NCBI RefSeq assembly: GCF_000620645.1
Contig: NZ_KK211159.1
Coordinates: forward strand, 517,467-581,466
Reading direction: 5' to 3'
Source: Nocardioides sp. URHA0032
GTDB lineage: Bacteria; Actinomycetota; Actinomycetes; Propionibacteriales; Nocardioidaceae
DNA length: 64,000 nucleotides
Made by a program: the position numbers and the translations under genes. Position 1 is the stretch's first letter. The number at the start of each line of letters is the position of its first letter. Below the pieces are notes generated by a model. It was not told the origin of the DNA. It saw only the letters and a list, made by a program, of their open reading frames with translations, and made no database searches. This document shows, one piece after another, positions 16,642 to 24,896 of the stretch.

Positions 16642-17808
16642 ATGTCCCAGGCTGTTCTCGACGGCGTCCGTGATCTGCTCCCCGGTATCCGGGAGCGGGC
16701 CGACGAGGCCGAGCGACTTCGCGTGGTTCCCGAGGCCTCGATCAAGGAGCTGGAGGAGGTCGGGTTCTTCCGGCTGCTCCAGCCGCGCCGCTTCGGCGGC
16801 CACGAGGCCGACCCCGTCGACTTCTACACCGCCGTCCGCGACATCGCGGGCGCCTGCGGCTCGACCGGCTGGGTCTCCAGCGTGGTGGGCGTGCACCCGT
16901 GGCAGGTCGCGCTGTTCGCCGACGAGGCGCAGCAGGCCGTCTGGGGTGCCGACACCACGACCCGGCTGAGCTCGTCGTACGCGCCGACCGGCAAGGCGGT
17001 GCTGACCGAAGGCGGCTACACGCTCTCCGGCAAGTGGAGCTTCTCGTCCGGCTGCGACCATTGCAGCTGGGTGCTGCTGGGCGGGCTGGTGTTCAACGCG
17101 GACGGCAACGTCGTGGACTTCAAGACCTTCATGGTGCCGCGCGAGAACTACACGATCGTGGACGTCTGGAACGTCGTCGGCCTGGCCGGCACCGGCTCGA
17201 ACGACATCGTGGTCGAGGACGTGTTCGTGCCGGAGGCCTTCACGCTGTCGATGAGCGACACCGGCCGGTGCTTCGGCCCGGGCCAGGAGCAGAACACCTC
17301 CGACCTGTACAAGCTGCCGTTCCACTCGATCTTCACGGGCACCATCACCACGCCGATCATCGGCATGGCGGCGGGCGCGTACGCCGAGCACGTCGACATG
17401 CAGCAGAAGCGCGTGCGGGCGGCGTACCTCGGTGAGAAGGCGTCGCTCGACCCGTTCGCGGCGGTCCGGATCGCGAAGGCGTCCTCCGAGATCGACGCCG
17501 CGTGGGCGCTGCTGGTCAACAACATCCGCGAGGAGCAGGCCTGCGTCGCGCGCGGCGAGAAGATCCCGCTGCAGCTGCGGCTCAAGGTGCGCCGCGACCA
17601 GGTGCTCGGCACCCAGCGCGCGATCGACGCGATCGACTCGCTCTTCGAGGCGTCCGGCGGCCGGGCGCTCGCGACCGGCTCCTACCTCCAGCGGGCCTGG
17701 CGCGACGCGCACGCCGGCCGGGTGCACGCCGCGAACGACCCGGAGCGGGCGTTGCAGATGTACGGCGCCCACGAGTTCGGGCACAAGGTCGACCCGGGGA
17801 TGTACTGA
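16642..17808 (+). CDS. hsaA: Flavin-dependent 3-HSA hydroxylase, oxygenase component
   Basis: A 388-residue acyl-CoA-dehydrogenase-fold monooxygenase. With reduced flavin from HsaB it hydroxylates 3-HSA to the catechol 3,4-DHSA. Conserved stretches include LQPRRFGGHEADP, ACGSTGWVSSVVGVHPW, GKWSFSSGCDHCSWVLLGG and the C-terminal SLFEASGGRALATGSYLQRAWRD-type helix with the HAAND motif. Length matches M. tuberculosis HsaA (394). The ATG at 16642 follows caggag. It is the first gene of hsaA-hsaD-hsaC-hsaB, the order seen for Rv3570c-Rv3567c. Confidence 0.94.
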   Translation: MSQAVLDGVRDLLPGIRERADEAERLRVVPEASIKELEEVGFFRLLQPRRFGGHEADPVDFYTAVRDIAGACGSTGWVSSVVGVHPWQVALFADEAQQAVWGADTTTRLSSSYAPTGKAVLTEGGYTLSGKWSFSSGCDHCSWVLLGGLVFNADGNVVDFKTFMVPRENYTIVDVWNVVGLAGTGSNDIVVEDVFVPEAFTLSMSDTGRCFGPGQEQNTSDLYKLPFHSIFTGTITTPIIGMAAGAYAEHVDMQQKRVRAAYLGEKASLDPFAAVRIAKASSEIDAAWALLVNNIREEQACVARGEKIPLQLRLKVRRDQVLGTQRAIDAIDSLFEASGGRALATGSYLQRAWRDAHAGRVHAANDPERALQMYGAHEFGHKVDPGMY

Positions 17809-17818
17809 GTTGGCCGAC

Positions 17819-18718
17819 ATGGTGACGATCACCAAGGAGAGCGTCCGGCGATCCGCCAACGCGAAGGACATCACGCTCACCTACTACGAGGCCGGCCCCG
17901 CGTCGACGGAGCCGACCGGCCCGGGCGGTGGACTGCCACTCGTCATGCTGCACGGCGGTGGGCCGGGGGCATCGGCGTGGTCGAACTTCGGCAGCGCGCT
18001 GCCGACGTTCGCCGCGTCGTTCCGGACCCTGCTCGTGGACCAGCCCGGCTTCGGCGGCTCCGACAAGCCGCCGGTCGTCGGCAACTTCTACCGCCACGCC
18101 GCCGACCACGTGGTCGCGCTGCTCGACGAGCTCGGCATCGAGCGCGTCCACCTGCTCGGCAACAGCCTCGGCGGCGGTACGGCGATGCGCCTGGCGCTCA
18201 CCTACCCCGACCGCGTCGGCCGGCTGATCCTGATGGGCCCGGGCGGCCTGTCGCTCAACCTGTTCCACGCCGACCCGACCGAGGGCGTGCAGCGGCTGAT
18301 GGACTTCGCCGCCGAGCCGACCCGCGAGAACCTCCGCGCGTTCATCTCGACCATGGTCGTCAACCAGGAGCTGGTGACCGACGAGCTGGTCGAGGAGCGG
18401 TTCGCGGACGCGACGGCGCCCGGCGCGCAGGACGCGATGCGCTCGATGGGCATGTCGTTCTGGAACCCGGACACCGCCGAGGACGGCATGCTGTGGCGCG
18501 AGGCGCACCACCTGCGCAAGCACACGCTGCTCACCTGGGGCCGCGAGGACCGGGTCAACCCGCTCGACGGGGCCTTCACCGCGCTCAAGCTGATCCCCAA
18601 GGCGCAGCTGCATGTCTTCCCCAACTGCGGGCACTGGGCGCAGATCGAGGCGGCGGATGAGTTCGCCGAGATCTCCACCGCGTTCCTGGCCCGCCATGTC
18701 GAGAGGAGCCGCGCGTGA
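17819..18718 (+). CDS. hsaD: Meta-cleavage product hydrolase (4,9-DSHA hydrolase)
   Basis: A 299-residue alpha/beta hydrolase that splits the meta-cleavage product 4,9-DSHA into HHD (for HsaE) and DOHNAA (HIP). The oxyanion loop is LHGGGPGASAW. The nucleophile is Ser116 in GNSLGGG, and the acid and base lie in REDRVNPLDG and NCGHWAQIE. ATG 17819 is used; an in-frame TTG at 17810 is possible. It is 10 nt downstream of hsaA and its stop overlaps the hsaC GTG (GTGA), so the operon is tightly coupled. Confidence 0.95.
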   Translation: MVTITKESVRRSANAKDITLTYYEAGPASTEPTGPGGGLPLVMLHGGGPGASAWSNFGSALPTFAASFRTLLVDQPGFGGSDKPPVVGNFYRHAADHVVALLDELGIERVHLLGNSLGGGTAMRLALTYPDRVGRLILMGPGGLSLNLFHADPTEGVQRLMDFAAEPTRENLRAFISTMVVNQELVTDELVEERFADATAPGAQDAMRSMGMSFWNPDTAEDGMLWREAHHLRKHTLLTWGREDRVNPLDGAFTALKLIPKAQLHVFPNCGHWAQIEAADEFAEISTAFLARHVERSRA

Positions 18719-19617
18719 GCATCGACGTCAAGTCCATGGGCTATGTCCGGGTCGCCAGCACGGACCTCGCGCAGTGGGAGACCTTCGCCGGCAAGGTCCT
18801 GGGGCTGGCGAAGGGCCGCGGGCCGAACCCTGACCACCAGTACTGGCGGATCGACGAGGTCTCCGCGCGACTGGTCGTCGTACCGTCCGACGTCGACCAG
18901 CTCGACTGCGTGGGCTGGGAGCTCGCCGACCACCGCGCCCTGCAGGAGGCGCGGGAGCACCTCCAGAAGGCCGGCGTCGACTTCGAGGAGGGCACGAAGG
19001 AGGAGCTCGACGAGCGCCGCGTCCAGGAGCTGATCCGCTTCTCCGACCCGTTCGACAACGTCTTCGAGCTGTTCCACGGCATCACCTACGAGTCGCGGCC
19101 GGTCGTCACGCCGTACGCCGCCACGTTCGTCACCGGCGACCAGGGCATGGGCCACATCGTGCTCCCGGTCCTCGACGACGTGGAGGCGCTCCGCTTCTAC
19201 ACCGACGTGCTGGGCTTCCGGCTGCGTGACTCGATGAGCATGCCGGGGGAGTTCGTCGGCAAGGAGCCGGGCTCGAAGGTCTGGCTGCGGTTCCTCGGCG
19301 TGAACCCGCGGCACCACTCGCTGGCGTTCCTGCCGATGCCGAACCCGGCCAAGTGCGTGCACATCATGCTCGAGGTCGACGAGCTCGACCACGTCGGTCG
19401 AGCGCTGGAGCGGGTGCGCAAGCACCAGGCGCCGCTGTCGGCGACCCTGGGGCGGCACATGAACGACGAGATGGTCTCGTTCTACGTGAAGTCGCCGGGC
19501 GGCTTCGACGTCGAGTTCGGCACCGACGGCCTCACCGTCGACGACGCGCGCTGGGTGGCGCGGGAGTCGACCGCGGTGTCGTACTGGGGCCACGACTTCG
19601 GTGCTGGAGCCCAGTGA
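18715..19617 (+). CDS. hsaC: Iron-dependent extradiol dioxygenase (3,4-DHSA dioxygenase)
   Basis: A 300-residue type I extradiol dioxygenase with two vicinal-oxygen-chelate modules, equal in length to M. tuberculosis HsaC. It opens the aromatised ring A between C4 and C5. Iron ligands can be assigned as His147 (GHIVLPV), His216 (KCVHIMLEV) and Glu267 (GGFDVEFGTDG); His201 in NPRHHSLAF is the likely acid/base. The N-terminal module (residues 1-130) lacks metal ligands, as is usual. The GTG start overlaps the hsaD stop. Confidence 0.96.
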   Translation: MSIDVKSMGYVRVASTDLAQWETFAGKVLGLAKGRGPNPDHQYWRIDEVSARLVVVPSDVDQLDCVGWELADHRALQEAREHLQKAGVDFEEGTKEELDERRVQELIRFSDPFDNVFELFHGITYESRPVVTPYAATFVTGDQGMGHIVLPVLDDVEALRFYTDVLGFRLRDSMSMPGEFVGKEPGSKVWLRFLGVNPRHHSLAFLPMPNPAKCVHIMLEVDELDHVGRALERVRKHQAPLSATLGRHMNDEMVSFYVKSPGGFDVEFGTDGLTVDDARWVARESTAVSYWGHDFGAGAQ

Positions 19618-19644
19618 CTTCCGACGCGGTGGAAGACTGACGTC

Positions 19645-20301
19645 ATGGCCTCGGACCGTGGAGCTTCGGACGATGAGATCCCCGACGGGATGAGCCCGGA
19701 CGCGCGGGAGACCTGGCCGAGCCCCGAGCTGATCAACTCCTGGCTGGGCGACCAGGACATCGACTTCGAGTTCCGTCCGGGTGAGGACGTCGCTGTCCAC
19801 GACGACCCCGAGCACGTCGCCGCCGCGCGGCGCTTCCGCGACGTCCTGGGCCGGTTCGCCTCGGGCGTCACCGTCGTCACCGGTACGTCGGGCGGCGAGC
19901 CGGTCGGCCTGACCTGCCAGTCGTTCTCCAGCGTGTCGCTCGAGCCCCCGCTGGTGGTCTTCATCCCGGCGAAGTCCTCGCGGGCATGGCCGCTGATCCA
20001 GCGCTCGGGCAAGTTCTGCGTGAGCTTCCTGGCCGCCGACCAGGCCGAGCTGTCGAACACGATGGCCAGCCGCGGCGTCGACAAGTTCGCCGACGTGAAG
20101 TGGACCCCGTCGCCGGAGACCGGCTCGCCGATGCTGGACGGCGCGCTCGCCCGGGTCGACTGCACCATCCACGCGGTGCACGAGGCCGGCGACCACTACG
20201 TCGTGATCGGGCGGGTCGTGGACCTCGCGATCCAGGACGACGGCGACCGGGACCCGCTGCTGTTCTACCGCGGCGAGTACCGGACCACCGGTCCGCGTTG
20301 A
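19645..20301 (+). CDS. hsaB: Flavin reductase component of 3-HSA hydroxylase
   Basis: A 218-residue flavin reductase of the FMN-binding split-barrel family that supplies reduced flavin to HsaA. The core runs from about residue 60 (FRDVLGRFASGVTVVTG, then GLTCQSFSSVSLEPPLVVF) to GDHYVVIGRVVDL and LLFYRGEY. The ~45-residue acidic N-terminal extension (MASDRGASDDEIPDGM...) is longer than in M. tuberculosis HsaB (187 residues); its role is unknown and an internal start cannot be excluded. It is the last gene of the operon, 27 nt after hsaC. Confidence 0.92.
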   Translation: MASDRGASDDEIPDGMSPDARETWPSPELINSWLGDQDIDFEFRPGEDVAVHDDPEHVAAARRFRDVLGRFASGVTVVTGTSGGEPVGLTCQSFSSVSLEPPLVVFIPAKSSRAWPLIQRSGKFCVSFLAADQAELSNTMASRGVDKFADVKWTPSPETGSPMLDGALARVDCTIHAVHEAGDHYVVIGRVVDLAIQDDGDRDPLLFYRGEYRTTGPR

Positions 20302-20314
20302 GGCGGCTGTTCGC

Positions 20315-20377
20315 CGTCGAGTGACGTGAGATGGCTCCAAAACGGGCCGTTCTCCAGCCTTTTCGCGTCACTCGACG
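20315..20377. repeat. 63-bp imperfect palindrome (REP/terminator-like) between hsaB and a hydrolase gene
   Basis: The outer arms are a perfect 12-bp inverted repeat, cgtcgagtgacg (20315-20326) and cgtcactcgacg (20366-20377). The inside is also largely self-complementary: ggct...agcc, and aaaacgg opposite ccgttct. It lies between convergent genes and could act as a bidirectional terminator. Its length and near-full palindromy also resemble dispersed intergenic repeats of actinobacteria. Confidence 0.6.
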
Positions 20378-20407
20378 ACCCCGGCGCAGCCGGGCACTGG
20401 TTCCGGG

Positions 20408-21178
20408 TCAGGCGAGCGCGTCCAGCAGGAGCGTGGTGACCTCGTCCGGCCGCTCGAGGTTGGGCAGGTGACCCGCCCACGGCAGCACGGTGCGGCGCGC
20501 GTCAGGAAGTCTCTGCGCAAGAGCGTCGGCCACCAGCGCGAAGTAGTCGAGGTCACGAGCCCCGCTGACGACGTACGCCGGCATGGTGGCCCGCGTCAGG
20601 TCGATGGGGGGACCCGGCTCGCTGGGCACGTCGTCGCCGGCAGCGAGCTGGACCTCGAACGCGGTGCGCTGCATCTCGCGGACCAGCGTCCGCGTCGCGG
20701 TGCTCGCCTCCGGCCCGAGGAAGGTCTCGACGTTGAGCTCCACCGCACCGGTGACGTCACCCGCCTCCAGCAGCGCCTCCTCGCGCTCGGCGAACGCCCG
20801 CGCCGCCGGTGTCGGGTCGACGTCGTCGGCATCAGCGCACAGCAGCACCAGCCGGCTGACTCGGCCCGGCCATGCCGAGGCAACCTGCTGGGCGATCACG
20901 CCGCCGGCCGAGGAGCCGACCAGGGCCGCCTCCTCGATACCGAGCTCGTCGAGCAGGCCGATGACGTCCTCGGCGTCGGAGTAGGCGGCAGACGGTTCCG
21001 TGGGCAGCGGGCTTCGGCCCCAGCCGCGCCGGTCGTAGCGGACCACGCGGTGGTGGCTGGCGAGCGCCTCCCACTGCGGATCCCACTGCCGCAGATCGGT
21101 GACGCCGGAGTGGAGGAGGAGGACGGTCGGGCCCCGGCCCGCGGTCTGGTGGTGAAGAGGGCTCATTGCCGAGAGCAT
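20408..21178 (-). CDS. Alpha/beta hydrolase
   Basis: About 256 residues. LLLHSGVTDLRQWDPQ is the oxyanion segment; the nucleophile elbow is GSSAGG (VGSSAGGVIAQQVA). An Asp lies in GARDLDYF and the catalytic His in LPWAGHLPNLERP. Start choice is uncertain: ATG 21178 or ATG 21166, with a TTG at 21187 opening the frame. It resembles general esterase/lactonase-type hydrolases and no specific substrate can be named. It faces hsaB across the palindromic element and is not part of the steroid operon. Confidence 0.75.
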   Translation of the reverse strand: MLSAMSPLHHQTAGRGPTVLLLHSGVTDLRQWDPQWEALASHHRVVRYDRRGWGRSPLPTEPSAAYSDAEDVIGLLDELGIEEAALVGSSAGGVIAQQVASAWPGRVSRLVLLCADADDVDPTPAARAFAEREEALLEAGDVTGAVELNVETFLGPEASTATRTLVREMQRTAFEVQLAAGDDVPSEPGPPIDLTRATMPAYVVSGARDLDYFALVADALAQRLPDARRTVLPWAGHLPNLERPDEVTTLLLDALA

Positions 21179-21218
21179 CTCGGACAACGCGCTCCCTCGG
21201 CCACTCGTTTAGACCCGG

Positions 21219-21386
21219 TCAGTACGACGGCAGCCGGTCCGCGTCGCTCTTGGCGAACCCCGTCCACGTCGTACGACGCGGGTTGGCGACGGTGGCCGGT
21301 GCCTGCTCCTGGCGGTCGCCGACGCCGTCGAAGTGCGGCTCGAGGTGCAGGTCGAGGTCCGACGGGTTGGTCATGAAGGTCGTCAT
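21219..21386 (-). CDS. Small hypothetical protein (55 aa)
   Basis: An open frame of 55 codons starting MTTFMTNPSDLDLHLEPHFD and ending SDADRLPSY. It fills the gap between two minus-strand genes. It is acidic in the first half and holds an RRTTW motif in the second; there is no signal peptide or membrane helix. Codon third positions are G/C-rich like neighbouring genes, which supports coding. I do not recognise a family and the ribosome binding site is weak. Confidence 0.45.
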   Translation of the reverse strand: MTTFMTNPSDLDLHLEPHFDGVGDRQEQAPATVANPRRTTWTGFAKSDADRLPSY

Positions 21387-21509
21387 GGCGACGACGCTAG
21401 GAGTGACGGGTGTGACTGAGGAGGTTTCCGCCCGAACCGGGCCGATCGGTCCAGAGCGGTCGGTAACGAGTGGTCCACGAGACGTGCACAGCCCCGGAAC
21501 AGCCCTTGA

Positions 21510-22649
21510 CTACGGGCGCCAGTCGCGCCCGAACCAGCGCCGTACCCGGTCCGTCCCGAACGCCGCCTTGTCCGCCGCGAGCGCCCGACTGGGGCCTTCC
21601 AGCGCGCCGGTCGGCGCCTGCCCGCTCAGGAACGTCACGTCGACCTTGCCGACCTCGCCGCCGCCGAACTCCAGGTAGCAGATGCCGTGGCCGTCGTACG
21701 TCGCCGCGGACGACTCGCCGCGCGCCCGGGCGACCAGCTGGGCCGCCACCACTGCCGCCTGGCCCTCCGCGAACACACCCGCCTTCGGCGTGCCGACGCT
21801 GGTGACGTCGCCGACGGCGTACACGTCCTCGAAGCGGGTCCGCAGGGTCGAGGGGTCGACCGGGATCCAGCCGTCCTCGGTGAGCCCGGCCGCGACCACG
21901 ACGTCGGGAGCGCGGTGCACGGGGACGCCGAGGAACAGGTCGAACGCGAGCTCGGCGCCGTCGGCGAGGACGGCCACCCGGCGCTGGGGGTCGAGCGAGC
22001 GCACCGTCGCGCCCGGGTGCCAGGCGATGCCGCGCTCGGCGAACTCCGCCAGCAGCGCGGCCGAGGCGGACGGCGACGGCGGGATCGGCGCGCCGAGTGG
22101 CATCGCGAGCGAGACGGTCGAGACGTCCAGCAGGCCGCGCCGGCGGAGGTGGTCGTGGACCAGGAGCGCCGTCTCGCTCGGCGCCGGCGGGCACTTGAAC
22201 GGCGTGGACGTGACGGCGACGACCACGCGCCCGCCGGGGAAGGCGTCGATGACGTGGCGGAGCGCGAACGCCCCGGCGACCGTGTAGAACTCGTGGCCGG
22301 CCTCGAGCAGCCCGGGCGTCGCCTCGGGGTGCAGGTCCGCGCCGAGCGCGACGACCAGGACGTCGCCGTCCAGCGAGCCGGCGTCGGTCTCGACGCGGCG
22401 GGTGACCGGGTCGATCGACGTGACGGTGGCCTGGACGAACCGGACGCCGTTCGGGACCCGGTCGGCGTAGCGGTGCACGACGTGCTCGGCGGTCGCCCGG
22501 CCGAACATCACGTCGAGCTTGGAGTACCCGAAGACGAAGCCGTCGGCCCGGTCGACGAGGGTCACCTCGACGGCAGCGCCGAGCGCCCCGTCGAGTGCCG
22601 TGGCCAGCTCGAGCCCACCGAAGCCGGCCCCCAGGATGAGGACACGCAT
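21510..22649 (-). CDS. NAD(P)/FAD-dependent pyridine nucleotide-disulfide-type oxidoreductase (NDH-2/SQR-like)
   Basis: A 379-residue flavoprotein. The N-terminal FAD motif is RVLILGAGFGGLELATAL, and the second, conserved FAD-contact region is RFEDVYAVGDVTSVGTPKAG. The central NAD domain is less typical: AFPGGRVVVAVTSTPFKCPPAP contains the CPPAP motif seen in sulfide:quinone reductase/flavocytochrome c relatives. No paired redox cysteines of disulfide reductases are visible. The likely role is NADH or sulfide-type electron transfer to quinone; the substrate is not determinable. It is followed closely by a cupin gene on the same strand. Confidence 0.75.
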   Translation of the reverse strand: MRVLILGAGFGGLELATALDGALGAAVEVTLVDRADGFVFGYSKLDVMFGRATAEHVVHRYADRVPNGVRFVQATVTSIDPVTRRVETDAGSLDGDVLVVALGADLHPEATPGLLEAGHEFYTVAGAFALRHVIDAFPGGRVVVAVTSTPFKCPPAPSETALLVHDHLRRRGLLDVSTVSLAMPLGAPIPPSPSASAALLAEFAERGIAWHPGATVRSLDPQRRVAVLADGAELAFDLFLGVPVHRAPDVVVAAGLTEDGWIPVDPSTLRTRFEDVYAVGDVTSVGTPKAGVFAEGQAAVVAAQLVARARGESSAATYDGHGICYLEFGGGEVGKVDVTFLSGQAPTGALEGPSRALAADKAAFGTDRVRRWFGRDWRP

Positions 22650-22658
22650 GACTGGACG

Positions 22659-23060
22659 CTAGTGGTCGCGACGGTGCGGCGCAGGCGCTTCGGCGACGTT
22701 GACGGTCGGGGTCCCGCCGCCGACCCGGGCGATCACGGCGAGCGACGGCTCGCCGGCCGGGTTGCTCTCGCGATGGACCGTGTACGCCGGCACGTGCACG
22801 AAGTCGCCCGCGACCGCGTCCAGGTAGCCCTCGTGGCCCTCGAACTCGAAGCGCAGGACCCCGCGCACGACGTACAGGCTCGACTCGTTGCGGTCGTGGT
22901 GGTGCCAGCCGGACACCGCACCGGGCGCCGTCTCGACCTGCCCGGCCCACAGCAACGGCAGCTCGAACGCGCGCTCGCGGTCCATGCCCGGCGTCGGGTC
23001 GGCCGGCACCAGGTCCGCGGGACCGAGGACGCGCACCGGCCGGGGGAGCTCGAGACCCAT
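22659..23060 (-). CDS. Cupin domain protein
   Basis: A 133-residue single-domain cupin. Cupin motif 1 is visible as GWHHHDRNESSLYVVRG with metal-binding His residues, and motif 2 as VAGDFVHVPAYTVHRESNP. Such proteins act as small metal-dependent enzymes or ligand-binding proteins; no substrate can be assigned. It ends 4 nt before the fadE33 stop region on the same strand and begins 10 nt upstream of the flavoprotein gene, so it could be transcribed as a distal part of the fadD3-fadE31-32-33 operon. Confidence 0.75.
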   Translation of the reverse strand: MGLELPRPVRVLGPADLVPADPTPGMDRERAFELPLLWAGQVETAPGAVSGWHHHDRNESSLYVVRGVLRFEFEGHEGYLDAVAGDFVHVPAYTVHRESNPAGEPSLAVIARVGGGTPTVNVAEAPAPHRRDH

Positions 23061-23064
23061 GGCC

Positions 23065-24030
23065 TCAGAGTGTCACGCGGGCGCGGTGCTCGCGGGGCGA
23101 TCCGTACAGCTGGCCGAGGGCGTGCGCGCGCTTGAAGACCAGGTGCGCGTCGTGCTCCCAGGTGATCGCGATGCCGCCGTGCAGCTGGATGGTCTCGCCG
23201 GCGATCGTGGCGAGCGCCTCGCAGCAGTAGGACTTCGCGACGTGGGCGAGCTCCTCGGCGTCGTCGGCGTGCGTCGCGACGGCGTATGACCCCGCCCAGG
23301 ACGCCGACCGCGACATCTCGGCCAGCACCAGCATGTCCGCCATCCGGTGCTTGAGCGCCTGGAAGGACCCGATCGGCCGGCCGAACTGCACCCGCTCCTG
23401 CGAGTAGGCCACCGTCATGTCGAGGGCGCGCGCCGCGCACCCGGCGGCCAGCGCGGCACAGCCGACCGCACCGACCAGGCGCGCCCGGTCGCGGGCCGCC
23501 GGGCCGTCACCGATCCGGGTGCTCGTGCCGCCCGTCACCGTCGCGAGACGGATCGTCTGGTCCATGCTCGGGACCCAGGCGCGCTCGGCGTCCTCGACCT
23601 CGAAGAGCCCGTCGTCCGTGGCGACCACGACGATGCTCGCGAGGTCACCGTCCAGCACGGGGCCGGCATCGTCCAGGGCTCCGTCGACGAGCGCCGCGAC
23701 CTCGCCGGCCGCGATGCGGGGGAGCAGCCGGGCCTTCGCGTCGTCGTCCGCGCCGGCCAGCAGCGCCTCCGCGGTCACCACCGAGCTGAGCAGCGGCGAC
23801 GGGACGAGCGAGCGGCCGATCTCCTCCAGCACGACGGCCGCCTCGAAGAGCGAGGCGCCGAAGCCGTCGTGCTCCTCCGGGACGGCGAGGGCGGCCACCC
23901 CGATCTGGTCGCACAGCGTCTGCCAGAGCTCCTCGTCGTACCGCTCGACCCGGGGGTCGCCGCGCCTGTCGAGCAGCGAACGCACCGTCGAGGCCAGCTC
24001 CTGCTGCTCCTCCGAGAGCGCGAACTCCAT
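23065..24030 (-). CDS. fadE33: Acyl-CoA dehydrogenase subunit FadE33 (IpdE2)
   Basis: 321 residues, close to M. tuberculosis FadE33 (318). It is a short, beta-subunit-like acyl-CoA dehydrogenase: MEFALSEEQQELASTVRSLL at the N-terminus and SQERVQFGRPIGSFQALKHR in the C-terminal helical domain, ending with LHGGIAITWEHDAHLVFKRA. Published work assigns FadE30 and FadE33 (IpdE1-IpdE2) as a heterotetramer that dehydrogenates 5-OH-HIP-CoA in ring C/D catabolism. Here the partner fadE30 is in the divergent operon, as in mycobacteria. The ATG overlaps the fadE32 stop. Confidence 0.88.
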   Translation of the reverse strand: MEFALSEEQQELASTVRSLLDRRGDPRVERYDEELWQTLCDQIGVAALAVPEEHDGFGASLFEAAVVLEEIGRSLVPSPLLSSVVTAEALLAGADDDAKARLLPRIAAGEVAALVDGALDDAGPVLDGDLASIVVVATDDGLFEVEDAERAWVPSMDQTIRLATVTGGTSTRIGDGPAARDRARLVGAVGCAALAAGCAARALDMTVAYSQERVQFGRPIGSFQALKHRMADMLVLAEMSRSASWAGSYAVATHADDAEELAHVAKSYCCEALATIAGETIQLHGGIAITWEHDAHLVFKRAHALGQLYGSPREHRARVTL

Positions 24031-24896
24031 CAGAGCAGCCCTGCCAGGACCCGGCCGCGGTGGTACGCCGGGGTGCCCCAGGCCGTCACCAGCGCGCGCA
24101 CCTTGGTCAGCCAGATGCTCAGGTCGAACTCCTGGGTGTAGCCGATCGCGCCGTGCACCTGCAGCCCCGTGCGGGACGCGAGGTACGCCGCGTCCCCCGC
24201 TGACACCTTCGCGGCCGAGGCCGGCACCTCGCCGAGCGCCGCGCCCAGCACGAGCGGACGGGCGAAGTCGAGGGCGATGCGGACGTCTGCGAGCGCGTGC
24301 TTGATCGCCTGGTAGGACCCGATCTCGCGGCCGAACTGCTTGCGCTGCTGCACGTACGTCACCGAGTCCGCGAGGATCCGCTCGCCGGCGCCGAGCAGCT
24401 GGGCCGCGGTCGCGAGCACGGCCAGGTCGAAGGCCTCCTCGTGCACCTCGCCGTCGCCGCTGACGGGGAACAGGTGCCGGGTGCGGTCGACCGAGCCGAC
24501 CCGCTCGCCGACGGACGTCGCGGGCGACGAGCCGACGTACACCCGGTCGGCGACGTCGGCGTCGAGCGCGTACGGCACGTGTGGCGGCAGTGCCACGGTG
24601 GCCACCCCGTCGACCTCGCGCCCCAGCGCCACCGGGAGGTACGCCGCGGACTCGACCCACGGGCCGGGCACGGCGTGCCGGCCGAGTGCTTCGAACGCCA
24701 GGCAGACCTCGACCGGCGTCGCGTCGGTCGCGAGCGAGGTGACGCCGAGGTCGGCCAGCCGGGCCCAGAGCTTCAGGCCCGGGCCGTGGTCGTCCTCCGC
24801 CCACGCCCGCGCGGCGCCGACCGGGTCGGCTGCGGAGAGCAGGCTCTCGAGCGCGGCGGCGAAGTCGCGCTGGTCGTCGTCGAGCTCGAACCTCAC
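24030..24896 (-). CDS. fadE32: Acyl-CoA dehydrogenase subunit FadE32
   Basis: 288 residues from GTG 24896, which overlaps the fadE31 stop. It is again a short ACAD chain: VRFELDDDQRDFAAALESLL, VQQRKQFGREIGSYQAIKHALAD-type helix, then GLQVHGAIGYTQEFDLSIWL. The middle beta domain is reduced, as in subunits of heteromeric steroid ACADs. By synteny it equals Rv3563, in the KstR2 regulon for HIP degradation; pairing with FadE31 is the simplest model but is an inference. It is slightly shorter than the mycobacterial protein (314). Confidence 0.85.
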   Translation of the reverse strand: MRFELDDDQRDFAAALESLLSAADPVGAARAWAEDDHGPGLKLWARLADLGVTSLATDATPVEVCLAFEALGRHAVPGPWVESAAYLPVALGREVDGVATVALPPHVPYALDADVADRVYVGSSPATSVGERVGSVDRTRHLFPVSGDGEVHEEAFDLAVLATAAQLLGAGERILADSVTYVQQRKQFGREIGSYQAIKHALADVRIALDFARPLVLGAALGEVPASAAKVSAGDAAYLASRTGLQVHGAIGYTQEFDLSIWLTKVRALVTAWGTPAYHRGRVLAGLL

